A DNA stretch of 64,000 nucleotides from VXYL01 sp963666465 (lineage in GTDB: Bacteria > Pseudomonadota > Gammaproteobacteria > Pseudomonadales > Azotimanducaceae), in contig OY762824.1 in assembly GCA_963666465.1 (NCBI GenBank), forward strand, positions 2,976,001-3,040,000, in the 5' to 3' direction. The notes under the pieces are model-generated. The model ran no database searches. It had not been told where the DNA came from and saw only the letters and a program-made list of their open reading frames with translations. Made by a program: the position numbers and the translations under genes. Of the stretch, positions 29,805 to 37,507 are shown piece by piece (the stretch's first letter is position 1; each line of letters begins with the position of its first letter).

Positions 29805-30271
29805 TGCCAGCGAAGGTGGATCAACGCGCCCGCCGCCGCGCCCGCCGAGCGCTGCTGCAAGCCATCTACCAATGGCAGATCAGCGGCCACAGCGCCGCCG
29901 AGATCGAGCGCCAGTTCGCCACCGGCGAAGCGCTGCGGCGCGCCGACAAGCCCTTCTTCTCCGCCTGCCTCGACGCCGTGCTCACCGGCGCGGAAAAGCT
30001 CGACGCCCTCTACGCGGCCTATCTCGACCGTCGCGTGGACCAGCTCGACCACATCGAACGCGCCATCCTCCGCGCCGGCGTGCTCGAGCTGCGCGACCGC
30101 ATCGAGGTGCCGTTCAAGGTGGTGCTCGACGAATGGGTCACCCTCGCCAGCCAATTCGGCGCCGAGGACGGCCACCGCTACATCAACGGCGTGCTGGACC
30201 GAGTGGCGAAAGACCTTCGGCCAGTGGAAGTGGCAGCAACGGCGGACGCCGCCCAAGGCCCCACGCCATGA
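29804..30271 (+). CDS. nusB: transcription antitermination factor NusB
   Basis: NusB joins NusE (S10) on boxA RNA to allow read-through of rRNA operons. The 155-residue all-helical protein shows RRRARRALLQAIYQWQISG, DQLDHIERAILRAGVLEL, and the C-terminal VPFKVVLDEWVTLASQFGAE, GHRYINGVLDRVA signature. The ATG overlaps the ribD stop by one base and the stop overlaps the thiL start (ATGA). A slightly extended Ala/Thr-rich tail follows the last helix. Confidence 0.95.
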   Translation: MPAKVDQRARRRARRALLQAIYQWQISGHSAAEIERQFATGEALRRADKPFFSACLDAVLTGAEKLDALYAAYLDRRVDQLDHIERAILRAGVLELRDRIEVPFKVVLDEWVTLASQFGAEDGHRYINGVLDRVAKDLRPVEVAATADAAQGPTP

Positions 30272-31209
30272 GCGACGAGTTCGACCTCATCGCGACGATT
30301 GTGGACGCATTGGGCGATGCCGCCGCCGGCGAGGCCGTGCTGCTTGGCCCGGGCGACGATGCGGCCGTGCTGCGGCTGCCGCCGGGGCACGACCTCGTGG
30401 TGTCCAACGACACCCTGGTGGCGGGCAGGCACTTTCCGACCGACGCCACGCCGGAGTTGGTGGGCTACCGCGCCATCGCGGCATCGGTTTCCGACCTCGC
30501 CGCCATGGGAGCCAGGCCCGTGGGCGCCGTCGTGTCGCTCACCGCTCCGCGGCTCGACGCCAAGTGGGCGCAGGCATACGCGTCGGGCATGGCGCGAGCC
30601 GCACGCGCATTCCAAACCCCCATCGTCGGCGGCAACCTCGCCCGCGGCAACGCGAACATCTGCGTCGCGGTGCATGGCAGCGTGCCACGCGGCGAGAGCC
30701 TGACCCGCGCCGGGGCCAGGGCGGGAGACGATCTCTACATAACCGGCATGATCGGCGGCGCCGGGCTGGCGTTGAAAACCGGGCTCCTGGACGCCCAGTC
30801 CATCGCCGAAATCGAATCCGGCTCCGCTCAGGCGCGCTACTGGCTGCCGCAACCCCGCCTGGCCTTCGCCTGGCGCCTGCGAACCGTGGCCACCGCCGCC
30901 ATCGACATATCCGACGGCCTGGCATCCGACGTGGCGCACATCTGCAAGGCGAGCGACCTCGGCTGCGACATCGACCTAGGCGACGTGCCGGTCTTTCCCG
31001 GCAGCGACCCGGTGGCAGCCGTGTGCGCCGGCGACGACTACGAACTGGCCTTCGCCGCACCACCCGGCGCCGCCGCAACCATCGCCGCCATCGCGCGCGA
31101 ATCCGCCACCCCCGTTCAACGCATCGGCACCATGACCGCCAAGCCCGGCGCTCGCTGGCGACACGGCGGCAAGCCCATCACCCTCGCCGGAGGATTCCGC
31201 CATTTCTAG
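30268..31209 (+). CDS. thiL: thiamine-monophosphate kinase
   Basis: ThiL phosphorylates thiamine monophosphate to the active diphosphate cofactor. The 313-residue protein has GPGDDAAVL (27-35), NDTLVAGRHF (50-59), the AIAASVSDLAAMGA block (about 70-83), GGNLARG, the AIDISDGLASDVAHI segment and CAGDDYELAFA. These supply the Mg-ATP aspartates of the PurM-like fold. The start overlaps nusB (ATGA). Its C-terminal GFRHF* lies over the apparent start of pgpA. Confidence 0.95.
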   Translation: MSDEFDLIATIVDALGDAAAGEAVLLGPGDDAAVLRLPPGHDLVVSNDTLVAGRHFPTDATPELVGYRAIAASVSDLAAMGARPVGAVVSLTAPRLDAKWAQAYASGMARAARAFQTPIVGGNLARGNANICVAVHGSVPRGESLTRAGARAGDDLYITGMIGGAGLALKTGLLDAQSIAEIESGSAQARYWLPQPRLAFAWRLRTVATAAIDISDGLASDVAHICKASDLGCDIDLGDVPVFPGSDPVAAVCAGDDYELAFAAPPGAAATIAAIARESATPVQRIGTMTAKPGARWRHGGKPITLAGGFRHF

Positions 31210-31720
31210 CCAAGACCCCCAGGGAGATGCCGGTACCGGGCTGGGTCTGCGCGACCTCGCCAACCCCTTCGCGCTGCTCGCCACCTGCTTCGGCATCGGC
31301 CTCATCCGCATCGCGCCGGGAACCTTCGCGTCCATCGCCGCCGCAGTCGCATGGTGGTTCCTCCTCGCCCACCTAGGCTGGCCCCTGCGCCTCGCTGGCG
31401 TGGCTTTGGCAACCGCCGTCGGCCTCGCCACCATTCACCTCCTGAACCGCCACCGCCGCCAAGACGACAACCCCGCCATCGTCATCGACGAAGTGGCCGG
31501 CTGCTGGCTGGCCCTGGCCCTTTGCCCCCACTCCATCTTCTGGGCGACAATCGGCGTCGCCTTGTTCCGCGCCTTCGACGTAATCAAGCCTTGGCCCGTA
31601 TCCTGGGCCGACACCAATGTCCCCGGCGCTCTCGGCGTGATGCTAGACGACCTGCTGGCCGGCGCCTTCACCGCCGCTCTTCTATACGGCGCCTGGGCCG
31701 CAACGCTGTTCGCCTTGTAG
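31202..31720 (+). CDS. pgpA: phosphatidylglycerophosphatase A
   Basis: PgpA dephosphorylates phosphatidylglycerol phosphate to phosphatidylglycerol in the inner membrane. The reading contains LANPFALLATCFGIGLIRIA, then PGTFAS (catalytic-type motif), DNPAIVIDEVAGCW and FRAFDVIKPWPVSW, with DLLAG near the end, covering the full family. No ATG, GTG or TTG exists upstream of the conserved start in this frame. The only well-placed initiator is ATT at 31202, seven bases after a strong GGAGGA site and overlapping the thiL stop. Starting at the first ATG (31400) would delete the IAPGT motif, so ATT is preferred. Confidence 0.85.
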   Translation: MSSQDPQGDAGTGLGLRDLANPFALLATCFGIGLIRIAPGTFASIAAAVAWWFLLAHLGWPLRLAGVALATAVGLATIHLLNRHRRQDDNPAIVIDEVAGCWLALALCPHSIFWATIGVALFRAFDVIKPWPVSWADTNVPGALGVMLDDLLAGAFTAALLYGAWAATLFAL

Positions 31721-31780
31721 CGAGCGTCGGCCCGCTGAAGGGGAGGCCGTTGCCAATCCGCTCAGCGCGCGCGTCAAGCA

Positions 31781-32020
31781 CTACTCCCCGTCATCCACCA
31801 CCACGTCCAGCTCGTCGCCATCCTCCGTCAGCGCCTTGATACGAAGTTCAGCCGACTTCAGCGCGGTGCGGCATTCCCGCGTGAGCTTCACCCCGCGCTC
31901 GAAGGCCGCGAGGGAGTCTTCGAGGCTCATCCGCCCGCTCTCCATCCGCTCCACCAGCGCTTCAAGCTCTGCCAGCGTCGCCTCGAAGTCGATCTGCCGA
32001 GATTCTTCCTGATCGGACAT
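31781..32020 (-). CDS. xseB: exodeoxyribonuclease VII small subunit
   Basis: XseB caps the XseA large subunit in the single-strand nuclease Exo VII. The 79-residue helical protein reads IDFEATLAELEALVERMESG followed by LEDSLAAFERGVKLTR.C...L, the family signature, with an acidic C-terminus. It is convergent with pgpA. The usual partners ispA and dxs are not adjacent: downstream lies pgpA and upstream a restriction-modification island. Confidence 0.93.
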   Translation of the reverse strand: MSDQEESRQIDFEATLAELEALVERMESGRMSLEDSLAAFERGVKLTRECRTALKSAELRIKALTEDGDELDVVVDDGE

Positions 32021-32118
32021 GCCTTAGGTTCCCTCCTTCCGCCGCCGGCCGCCCGGAACCATCCAGCGCGAGCGGCGCATGACATACTCTATCCCCCGTC
32101 GCCCGCCCAAAGGCAGCC

Positions 32119-32442
32119 ATGATCCGCCGCGCCGATTTGTTCGAGGAACCCGAGAACCGCCACAAGCGCGAGGGGTACGCCAAGCTCACCTACGAGGACA
32201 AGCTCGGCATCCTCCTCGAACTGCGCGCCCAGGCCCGCCTCCCAAACCCTACCTACGCCGAAGACTGGCGCCGCCAGATCGAGCACAAGATCGAAACCGC
32301 CCGGCCCTGCGGATTTACGCCAGACCACCCACCAGCAGGGACGAATGAGGCAGGCCAATGGGAACAGAACTCTTGCCCGACTTCATCCGCGAACACTACG
32401 AAGTGCATGAGCGCAAGCACGCGTGCGCGATTTTGCAGCTAG
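32119..32442 (+). CDS. small hypothetical protein at the head of the R-M island
   Basis: The first 63 residues (MIRRADLFEEPENRHKREGY..., then LTYEDKLGILLELRAQARL, TYAEDWRRQIEHKIE) look like a real helical, charged protein with protein-like composition. The last 40 residues are irregular and overlap the following endonuclease gene by 85 bases, so the 3' end may have drifted. I recognise no family. It lies directly upstream of the endonuclease gene in the same direction and could be its controller or a leftover. Confidence 0.4.
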   Translation: MIRRADLFEEPENRHKREGYAKLTYEDKLGILLELRAQARLPNPTYAEDWRRQIEHKIETARPCGFTPDHPPAGTNEAGQWEQNSCPTSSANTTKCMSASTRARFCS

Positions 32443-32953
32443 GCTTTCCGCGGGAGTGGGAGGACATCGTGGCTGTCCTGAGCGAGTTCCGTCTGCGAAA
32501 GATTTTTGGCTGACGCGACCGGGCGGACGCAAGTCGCAGATTTCCAAATTCATCGATGAACGCCTTTACGGCCGCGGCTGGGAGGAGCGCGATTTCGCGA
32601 CGCAAGTCGTCGTGGACGATAACGCCACCGAGACGCCGACACACAAGGTCGACTGCTACCGGAACCGCGTGGCGCTCGAAATCGAGTGGAACAACAAGGA
32701 CACGTTCTTTGACCGAGACCTGAACAACTTTCGCCTCCTCTTCGACCTGAGGGCCGTGAGCGTTGGTGTGATCGTCACGCGTTGCGACGACCTCCAGCCG
32801 GTTTTCAATGACCTCGGGCGCGGAACGTCATTCGGCGCGTCCACCACTCACATGAGCAAGCTGCTGCCCAAGGTCGATGGTGGCGGAGGAGCGGGTTGCC
32901 CCCTGCTCGTATTTGGGATCTCTCGCCGACTCTATGTGGAGGACGATACGTGA
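32358..32953 (+). pseudogene. BglII-like type II restriction endonuclease, frameshifted
   Basis: The ATG at 32358 opens MGTELLPDFIREHYEVHERK and continues WEDIVAVLSEFRLRKIFG before a stop. At a TTTTT run near 32507 the reading moves to another frame: GGRKSQISKFID, GRGWEERDF, THKVDCYRNRVALEIEWNNK, FFDRDLNNFRLLFDL, SVGVIVTRC, ASTTHMSKLLP. The Asp...Glu-X-Glu-...-Lys order is a PD-(D/E)XK nuclease core, and the blocks match the BglII/BstYI-related family I recall. One base lost or gained at the T run explains the break. Its stop overlaps the methyltransferase start (GTGA), so the two were one operon. Either the gene is dead or the run is a sequencing error. Confidence 0.75.
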
Positions 32954-33621
32954 CGCCAGCGGAAGACCTCCTCGCGCACGTCGGCGAGCGCAAATTCGGC
33001 ACAGTGCTGGCCGACCCACCGTGGCGATTCCAAAACAAGACCGGCAAGGTCGCCCCCGAACACCGGCGTCTGGCCCGCTATGCCACACTTGCCTTCGAGG
33101 AAATCGGCGCGTTGCCGGTGTCGAAGTTCGTCACCGAACCGGCGCACCTTTATCTCTGGGTTCCCAACGCATTGCTTCCCCACGGCCTCACGGTGATGGA
33201 GCAATGGGGGTTCGAGTACAAGACCAATCTCGTTTGGTACAAGGTTCGCAAGGATGGCGGCCCGGACCGTCGTGGCGTCGGCTTCTACTTCCGCAACGTC
33301 ACCGAGGTGATCCTCTTCGGCGTGCGCGGCAAGAACGCGCGCACCCTCGCGCCAGGTCGCAGCCAAGAGAACATCATCCTTTCCCGCAAGCGCGAACACA
33401 GCCGCAAACCGGACGAGCAATACCGCCTGATCGAATCATGCAGCCCCGGCCCGTATCTCGAACTGTTCGCCCGAGGCACCCGCGACCAATGGCTAGCCTG
33501 GGGCAATCAGGCGACAGACTACGCCCCAGACTGGGCAACCTACGCGAACCACTCCCAGTCCACTCCCAACGGCGAACCGAGGGCGCTGTTCGAAGAAGCA
33601 CGGCGACAGCAACCTGCATAA
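32950..33621 (+). CDS. MT-A70 family DNA N6-adenine methyltransferase
   Basis: A methyltransferase that would protect DNA from the neighbouring endonuclease by adding a methyl to adenine N6. The 223-residue protein has TVLADPPWRF (18-27) with the DPPW catalytic motif. It also has LYLWVPNALLP, MEQWGFEYKTNLVWYKV, VILFGVRGKNAR, and HSRKPDEQY..IE near the SAM-binding C-terminus. The GTG start overlaps the endonuclease stop. It is intact while both neighbouring nuclease genes look damaged, as expected for a decaying R-M system in which methylation outlives restriction. Confidence 0.88.
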   Translation: MTPAEDLLAHVGERKFGTVLADPPWRFQNKTGKVAPEHRRLARYATLAFEEIGALPVSKFVTEPAHLYLWVPNALLPHGLTVMEQWGFEYKTNLVWYKVRKDGGPDRRGVGFYFRNVTEVILFGVRGKNARTLAPGRSQENIILSRKREHSRKPDEQYRLIESCSPGPYLELFARGTRDQWLAWGNQATDYAPDWATYANHSQSTPNGEPRALFEEARRQQPA

Positions 33622-33712
33622 GTCTTAACTCGCGTGAAAATGCGTCCCCGGTTCCACGAGCCCACCAGCACCGCCTTGCACCACCGCTGGAAGTTGCCTC
33701 CGGCTTCAGCCA

Positions 33713-34204
33713 CTACGCCGCGATGCCCACGAGTGCCAACGGCACTGCGGGCTGGCCACGTGGGTAACGGCGGATGTCCTCCAAGCCTTGCTCGAAAGAC
33801 CAAGTGCCTGTCCCCAGCTCCTTCCTAAGTGCCTCCATCGGCGCCACCCGTACCCCAACGTCGATCTCGTCGAAAACGAACGACGCCAGATGCTCTGCGA
33901 GCATGTCGGAGCATCCATGCGGAGCCTCACCAACGCAAATCTCCAACCCAACCCGCGACTTGACGTACCTCGTGCGACCTTGAGGACGCTTCGGGTTCCG
34001 CCAGCCTTTGGCGACGAACCCTCCTCGTAGCGTATCGCCTAGGTCGCTGCGCTGGCCTGTGCGGCTACAGGTATGTGAGACGGTTCCCTGACGAATGGCG
34101 TTGACGCCATGAACAACCGTTTCGATCTCGCGCCATATATCAGGACGACGGACGAGCAGGTATTCCCTTCCATGGAGGTGGGAGTACTGCGAGGCAATGC
34201 GCAT
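33713..34204 (-). CDS. BstYI/BglII-like restriction endonuclease, probably degenerate
   Basis: The opening MRIASQYSHLHGREYLLVRR followed by IWREIE lines up with the start of BstYI. The second half, ASFVFDEIDVGVRVAPMEAL and the end GQPAVPLALVGIAA, lines up with its C-terminus. At 163 residues it is about 40 shorter than BstYI, with the loss between KGWR and KSRVGLEI. The catalytic stretch reads VGLEICVGEAP where the family has a Glu-X-Gln..Lys pattern, so catalytic Gln and Lys are missing. AAGGTGA lies ahead of the ATG. It points toward the methyltransferase from the opposite side. It is probably a dead enzyme unless the family tolerates this site. Confidence 0.6.
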   Translation of the reverse strand: MRIASQYSHLHGREYLLVRRPDIWREIETVVHGVNAIRQGTVSHTCSRTGQRSDLGDTLRGGFVAKGWRNPKRPQGRTRYVKSRVGLEICVGEAPHGCSDMLAEHLASFVFDEIDVGVRVAPMEALRKELGTGTWSFEQGLEDIRRYPRGQPAVPLALVGIAA

Positions 34205-34533
34205 CGCGTTCACCTTGATTTGGCATCGGTAACAAGAAGATTGGAGATCTAGCAGATCCACGCGGCAAAGACACAGGGGGTGCGCAAGGCGCCGCCTTCG
34301 AATGAAGAAGCCAGGGCGCCGCGAACCGGGGAGAGACAAGTCCGATTGCGACGCCCTGGCTGGGGCTAACCGAACGCTCGCTGGCCAGACCGTAGGGCAA
34401 GGTCCGTGCCACACCAATTCGGTGAGTGTTGGCGTGGTGTCGCTACATTGACAGGCAATCCTCAAGGCATACCGCACCGCTTTTGGTGCGCTCATTGCAC
34501 CCTCGAAGGACTGGAAGGGGCTTCGTCGGCCCG
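34205..34533. other. stretch without a recognisable gene
   Basis: Only shadow frames with Arg/Pro/Ser-rich translations are seen between the second endonuclease gene and the small gene upstream of it. No repeat of the window's families is present. Confidence 0.4.
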
Positions 34534-34806
34534 CTACGCCAGCTTCCGGGCCTCCTCGATCGAGAAGCTCGCACCATCCACCAAGTGCCAAACGGCATGC
34601 TCCGGGTCGAGTTCGATCAACGCCATGCGCTCGAGGTTGGTGAACTCCCCCCGAATCTCCCACACACCGATGGGCGACCCCGCCTCGCGCAGGTGCGAGG
34701 CGACATCGCCAGGACGGAAGTGGCTGGCTCCCTCGCCCACGAGTGCCACCACGGCTTCAAAGACGGTACGGGTACGCCGGGCGGCTTCGCCGGATCGGAG
34801 ACTCAC
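34534..34806 (-). CDS. small winged-helix-like hypothetical protein
   Basis: From a GTG at 34806 the reading is SLRSGEAARRTRTVFEAVVA, HFRPGDVASHLREAGSPIGV, WEIRGEFTNLERMALIELD, then AVWHLVDGASFSIEEARKLA. The helix-turn-helix-wing order and the ~90-residue length suggest a DNA-binding or adaptor protein. It is upstream of the second endonuclease gene on the same strand, 330 bases away, and could once have been a controller. The start is uncertain because the frame is open much further back and no ribosome site is clear. Confidence 0.4.
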   Translation of the reverse strand: MSLRSGEAARRTRTVFEAVVALVGEGASHFRPGDVASHLREAGSPIGVWEIRGEFTNLERMALIELDPEHAVWHLVDGASFSIEEARKLA

Positions 34807-34889
34807 GAGATGTCTGGCGCCGGGGTTGCAGGAGACGGGCGCGTTTTCTATCAGAAACCACCCTCGATTGCAGCATTGACGCGCACATC

Positions 34890-34960
34890 CTCCTCCCAAT
34901 GCGTGCAACACCTCCCTCCGGAGGGCGGGCGTCTCGTCCTCCATCGCGCCGCAGGGTGTG
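34890..34960. repeat. REP-like palindrome
   Basis: ctccggagggcgggcgtctcgtcctccatcgcgccgcaggg matches the window-wide REP-like family. It lies upstream of the Sel1-protein stop. Confidence 0.55.
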
Positions 34961-34970
34961 CAAACCGACA

Positions 34971-36383
34971 TCACTCAACCCAGGCCCTTCCCCCCTGATA
35001 CGCCTCCAAGTGCGCCAGCAACTCCGCATCCGCCGCCGCGAGGCTCAACGCTAGCCGCTGCGTCGCCATCGCTCCCTCGAAATCCCCCTGCGCCGCCTGT
35101 GCTGCCGCCAGCGTGTCCAGCGTGTCCGCATCGCGCCGCCGCGAAACCGCCGATTCCGCCAGCGCAAGCGCCCGATGCGGATCGCGCAACGCATCGTGCC
35201 GCGTCGTCGCGTAAATCCAGGCCGCAACATGCGCCGCCTCGACCACTCCGCGGTCCGCTGCGGAAGCCAGCCACCCAAGCGCCTCCGCGACCACGCCTTC
35301 ATCCCCCCCACCGCGCGCATGAACCAGCCGCCCCAACCGATACTGGCTGTCTGCATGGCCGGCATCCGCCGCTCGCCGCAACCAATGCTCTTCCCGCTCC
35401 GCGTTCGCTTGCGTCCCCAGACCATGCCGATAAAGGAACGCCAACCCCGCATAGGCCGACCTCTCCCCGGCCTCCGCCGCCGCCGAATACAACGCAAACG
35501 CCTCCGCATGGTTCGCCTCGACCCCCATGTCCCCCAACAGGATGTGCGCCAGAGCCGACTGCGCCACCGCATTGCCCTCGTCCGCAAGCGCCCGGAAGCG
35601 CTCCGCCGCTCCCTGCGCATTGGCCTCCCCCAATTCACCGTCCCGCAGCATGAACGCAATGGCCAGCCGCGCACCCTCGTCCCCAGCCTCCACCGCCCGC
35701 TCATACCAATGCCGCGCCTGTTCCGCATCCGGCTCTTCCGCGAACCCCACCCGAAACGATCTGCCATAGGCCGCAAACGCCCCCACAATTCCATGCCCCA
35801 CCGCCGCCTGCCGCAGCCAATGGCGGGCGCGCGCATGATCCACCTCCGTCCCCCTTCCATCCTGCAATGCCAGGCCCACGAACAGGCAAGCCGTCGCATC
35901 ATCACCCCGCGCCGCCTTCAACGCCAGCCGAAACGCCTCATGCGGATTGCGCGGAACCCCATGCCCCGCATCGTGCAGATGCGCCAGAGCCATCAACGAC
36001 GCGGAATGGTTCGGATGGAACTCCACGGCACGCCGGTAGTCATGCCGCGCCGAAACGTGCAACCCCGCCTCCGCATACCCGTATCCCCGCAGATGGAACG
36101 CCCGCGCCCGCTGCCGAGCCGTGATCCACGGACTGGAAACGAGATCGTCCAGATACGCCCGCGCCAGCTCGTGCTCGCCAGCCTTCACCCACTCCGCTGC
36201 CGTCTCAAGTTGCTCCTGCGCCCGCGCCCCCGGATCAAGCAACTCCTGGGCGGCCACCCCAACCGCCACAAACCAGCACAGCGCAAGCGGGAACAGCAGG
36301 CCAGGCCATCGGCGCCACGCACGCTCGATCACCGCCAGCGCATTCCCAACAATCTTCCCCGACACCGCCAAGTCACCAGCCAT
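34971..36383 (-). CDS. Sel1-like (TPR) repeat protein with N-terminal membrane anchor
   Basis: The 470-residue protein begins MAGDLAVSGKIVGNALAVIE, then a transmembrane segment WPGLLFPLALCWFVAVGVAA around residues 25-45. The rest is tandem helical repeats with the Sel1 pattern A...G...A...L...Y..G.GV: ALAHLHDAGHGVPRNPHEAF, VGLALQDGRGTEVDHARARH, and LAFLYRHGLGTQANAEREEH are three clear units, with about nine in all. Sel1 proteins act as adaptors at membranes or in the periplasm. No specific partner is visible. I moved the start from an upstream open frame to this Met because the extra residues are REP-derived. Confidence 0.8.
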   Translation of the reverse strand: MAGDLAVSGKIVGNALAVIERAWRRWPGLLFPLALCWFVAVGVAAQELLDPGARAQEQLETAAEWVKAGEHELARAYLDDLVSSPWITARQRARAFHLRGYGYAEAGLHVSARHDYRRAVEFHPNHSASLMALAHLHDAGHGVPRNPHEAFRLALKAARGDDATACLFVGLALQDGRGTEVDHARARHWLRQAAVGHGIVGAFAAYGRSFRVGFAEEPDAEQARHWYERAVEAGDEGARLAIAFMLRDGELGEANAQGAAERFRALADEGNAVAQSALAHILLGDMGVEANHAEAFALYSAAAEAGERSAYAGLAFLYRHGLGTQANAEREEHWLRRAADAGHADSQYRLGRLVHARGGGDEGVVAEALGWLASAADRGVVEAAHVAAWIYATTRHDALRDPHRALALAESAVSRRRDADTLDTLAAAQAAQGDFEGAMATQRLALSLAAADAELLAHLEAYQGGRAWVE

Positions 36384-36529
36384 CGACCCGCCCAAGCATC
36401 CCGCCCACAGCCCAAGAGCGCAACCGCACCCGAAGACCAGGAAGCCTTGGTCACAGTGCCTTGGGTGTACGCCCAGCAAGGCCACGCGTTCTTCGATCCT
36501 GGTGTCCCCAGCGTCGTTGCAGAGGCGAG

Positions 36530-36700
36530 GGTCTGGGGGCGTAGGGCATTCTGCCCTCGCCCGCGCCGACAGGCGCGCAAGGCCCCTTCCACGTCCCCGA
36601 CCATGAAACACGCGAAACAACCCATCGTTTGCACGCAGCTCCGTGGACGCGCCTCGCGGCGCGCAGCGAAGGCAGAATGCCTTCGCCCCAGGGGCCCCTC
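36530..36700. repeat. REP-like palindrome cluster
   Basis: Two opposed units: gtagggcattctgccctcgcc near 36540 and cgaaggcagaatgccttcgcc near 36667. Each adjoins a cgcgcc / ggcgcg hairpin (gccgacaggcgcgc; cgcgcctcgcggcgcg). Confidence 0.7.
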
Positions 36701-36870
36701 GCGTCCTCCGAACCTCGCATATCCACCCGAAGCACGCCGCCGCAGATCGTCAGGCAGCCTCGACTGCCCACTCCAGCCTGGATCCGCATCGAATACGCAA
36801 GAAACGCAACCTCGCTTGAGGATCAGACGAACAAGGATGCCCCAGCGCGGCGGGCGGCCGCCCGCCGCGC

Positions 36871-37251
36871 CTAGTCGTTGGTGGCCAGCGTCCCTCCCAG
36901 GCGGAGCACGAGCTCCAGATAGGCGGCGTCACATGCCGAGAGACCGAACTGCATACTCAAGGCAAAGGCCGCTTCCGTCGCCTTCGCGTGGCTCGTGACA
37001 TCCGTGACGATCGGCAACAACGCAATCTCCTTGAGGTAGCCGGCCGCGCTAGCCTGCGACACTTGGCCGATCCGCACCAGCCTCGCCACAACGTGGGCAA
37101 TCTCGTAGTGCCAGATCGTCGGAACATGGAAGACGCTGCCGTTAGCCGCCTGGCTCAGGACATCGAGCGCATACCAGTTGCCGTCGGGACTCCTGGAATC
37201 CGGCCAGAGCAGCCGAGCATTGACGCTGGTGTCAAGGACAATGATGTTCAC
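36871..37251 (-). CDS. VapC-like PIN-domain ribonuclease toxin
   Basis: The 126-residue PIN protein reads VNIIVLDTS with D7, then HYEIAHV with E50, SACDAAYLEL with D108, and ends TLATND with D126. These are the four acidic residues of a PIN active site that cuts RNA. Its start codon is now a GTG at 37251 generated within a 9-bp target duplication. Before a MITE entered, the toxin most likely began at an ATG overlapping the antitoxin stop (ATGGCCGTGAACATC). The toxin is therefore uncoupled from its antitoxin by 242 bp and has no obvious ribosome site. Confidence 0.85.
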   Translation of the reverse strand: MNIIVLDTSVNARLLWPDSRSPDGNWYALDVLSQAANGSVFHVPTIWHYEIAHVVARLVRIGQVSQASAAGYLKEIALLPIVTDVTSHAKATEAAFALSMQFGLSACDAAYLELVLRLGGTLATND

Positions 37252-37252
37252 G

Positions 37253-37494
37253 CAGCAGTTCTCGTTTTGGCGCCTGGAGCCTGTCGGACTTCGGACGGCG
37301 CAAGCTGGCCGAATGCCGACAGGGTGGCAGGACGGCTTGGGCTGGGGCAGGAAGCGTTGCCGAAAGGCAACGGTTCCTGTGGCGCTGGCTTCGCCGTTAG
37401 GCGCATTGCACCCCGCGTTTCGGACCCAATCCGGGCCAAATCGACCGGCAGACCCGTCCAGTTGAGGGGTTGAAGGCCAAAATGAGAACTGCTG
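37253..37494. mobile_element. MITE type A copy 2, with a type B MITE inside
   Basis: The ends are CAGCAGTTCTCGTTTTGGC and its near-complement, flanked by ATGTTCACG at 37244-37252 and 37495-37503. Between them the type A body (reverse complement of 4597-4715) is split at CTGG by the type B element. Confidence 0.85.
37278..37384. mobile_element. MITE type B, nested in type A
   Basis: A 107-bp copy from AGCCTGTCGGACTTCGG to GGTTCCTGTGGCG, flanked by CTGG at 37274-37277 and 37385-37388. It contains the GCGTTGCCGAAAGGCAACG hairpin common to all B copies. Confidence 0.8.
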
Positions 37495-37507
37495 ATGTTC
37501 ACGGCCA

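Noticed and set aside
30180..30270. Thiamine riboswitch upstream of thiL
   Set aside because: thiL starts inside the nusB stop and no TPP-box motif is visible nearby.
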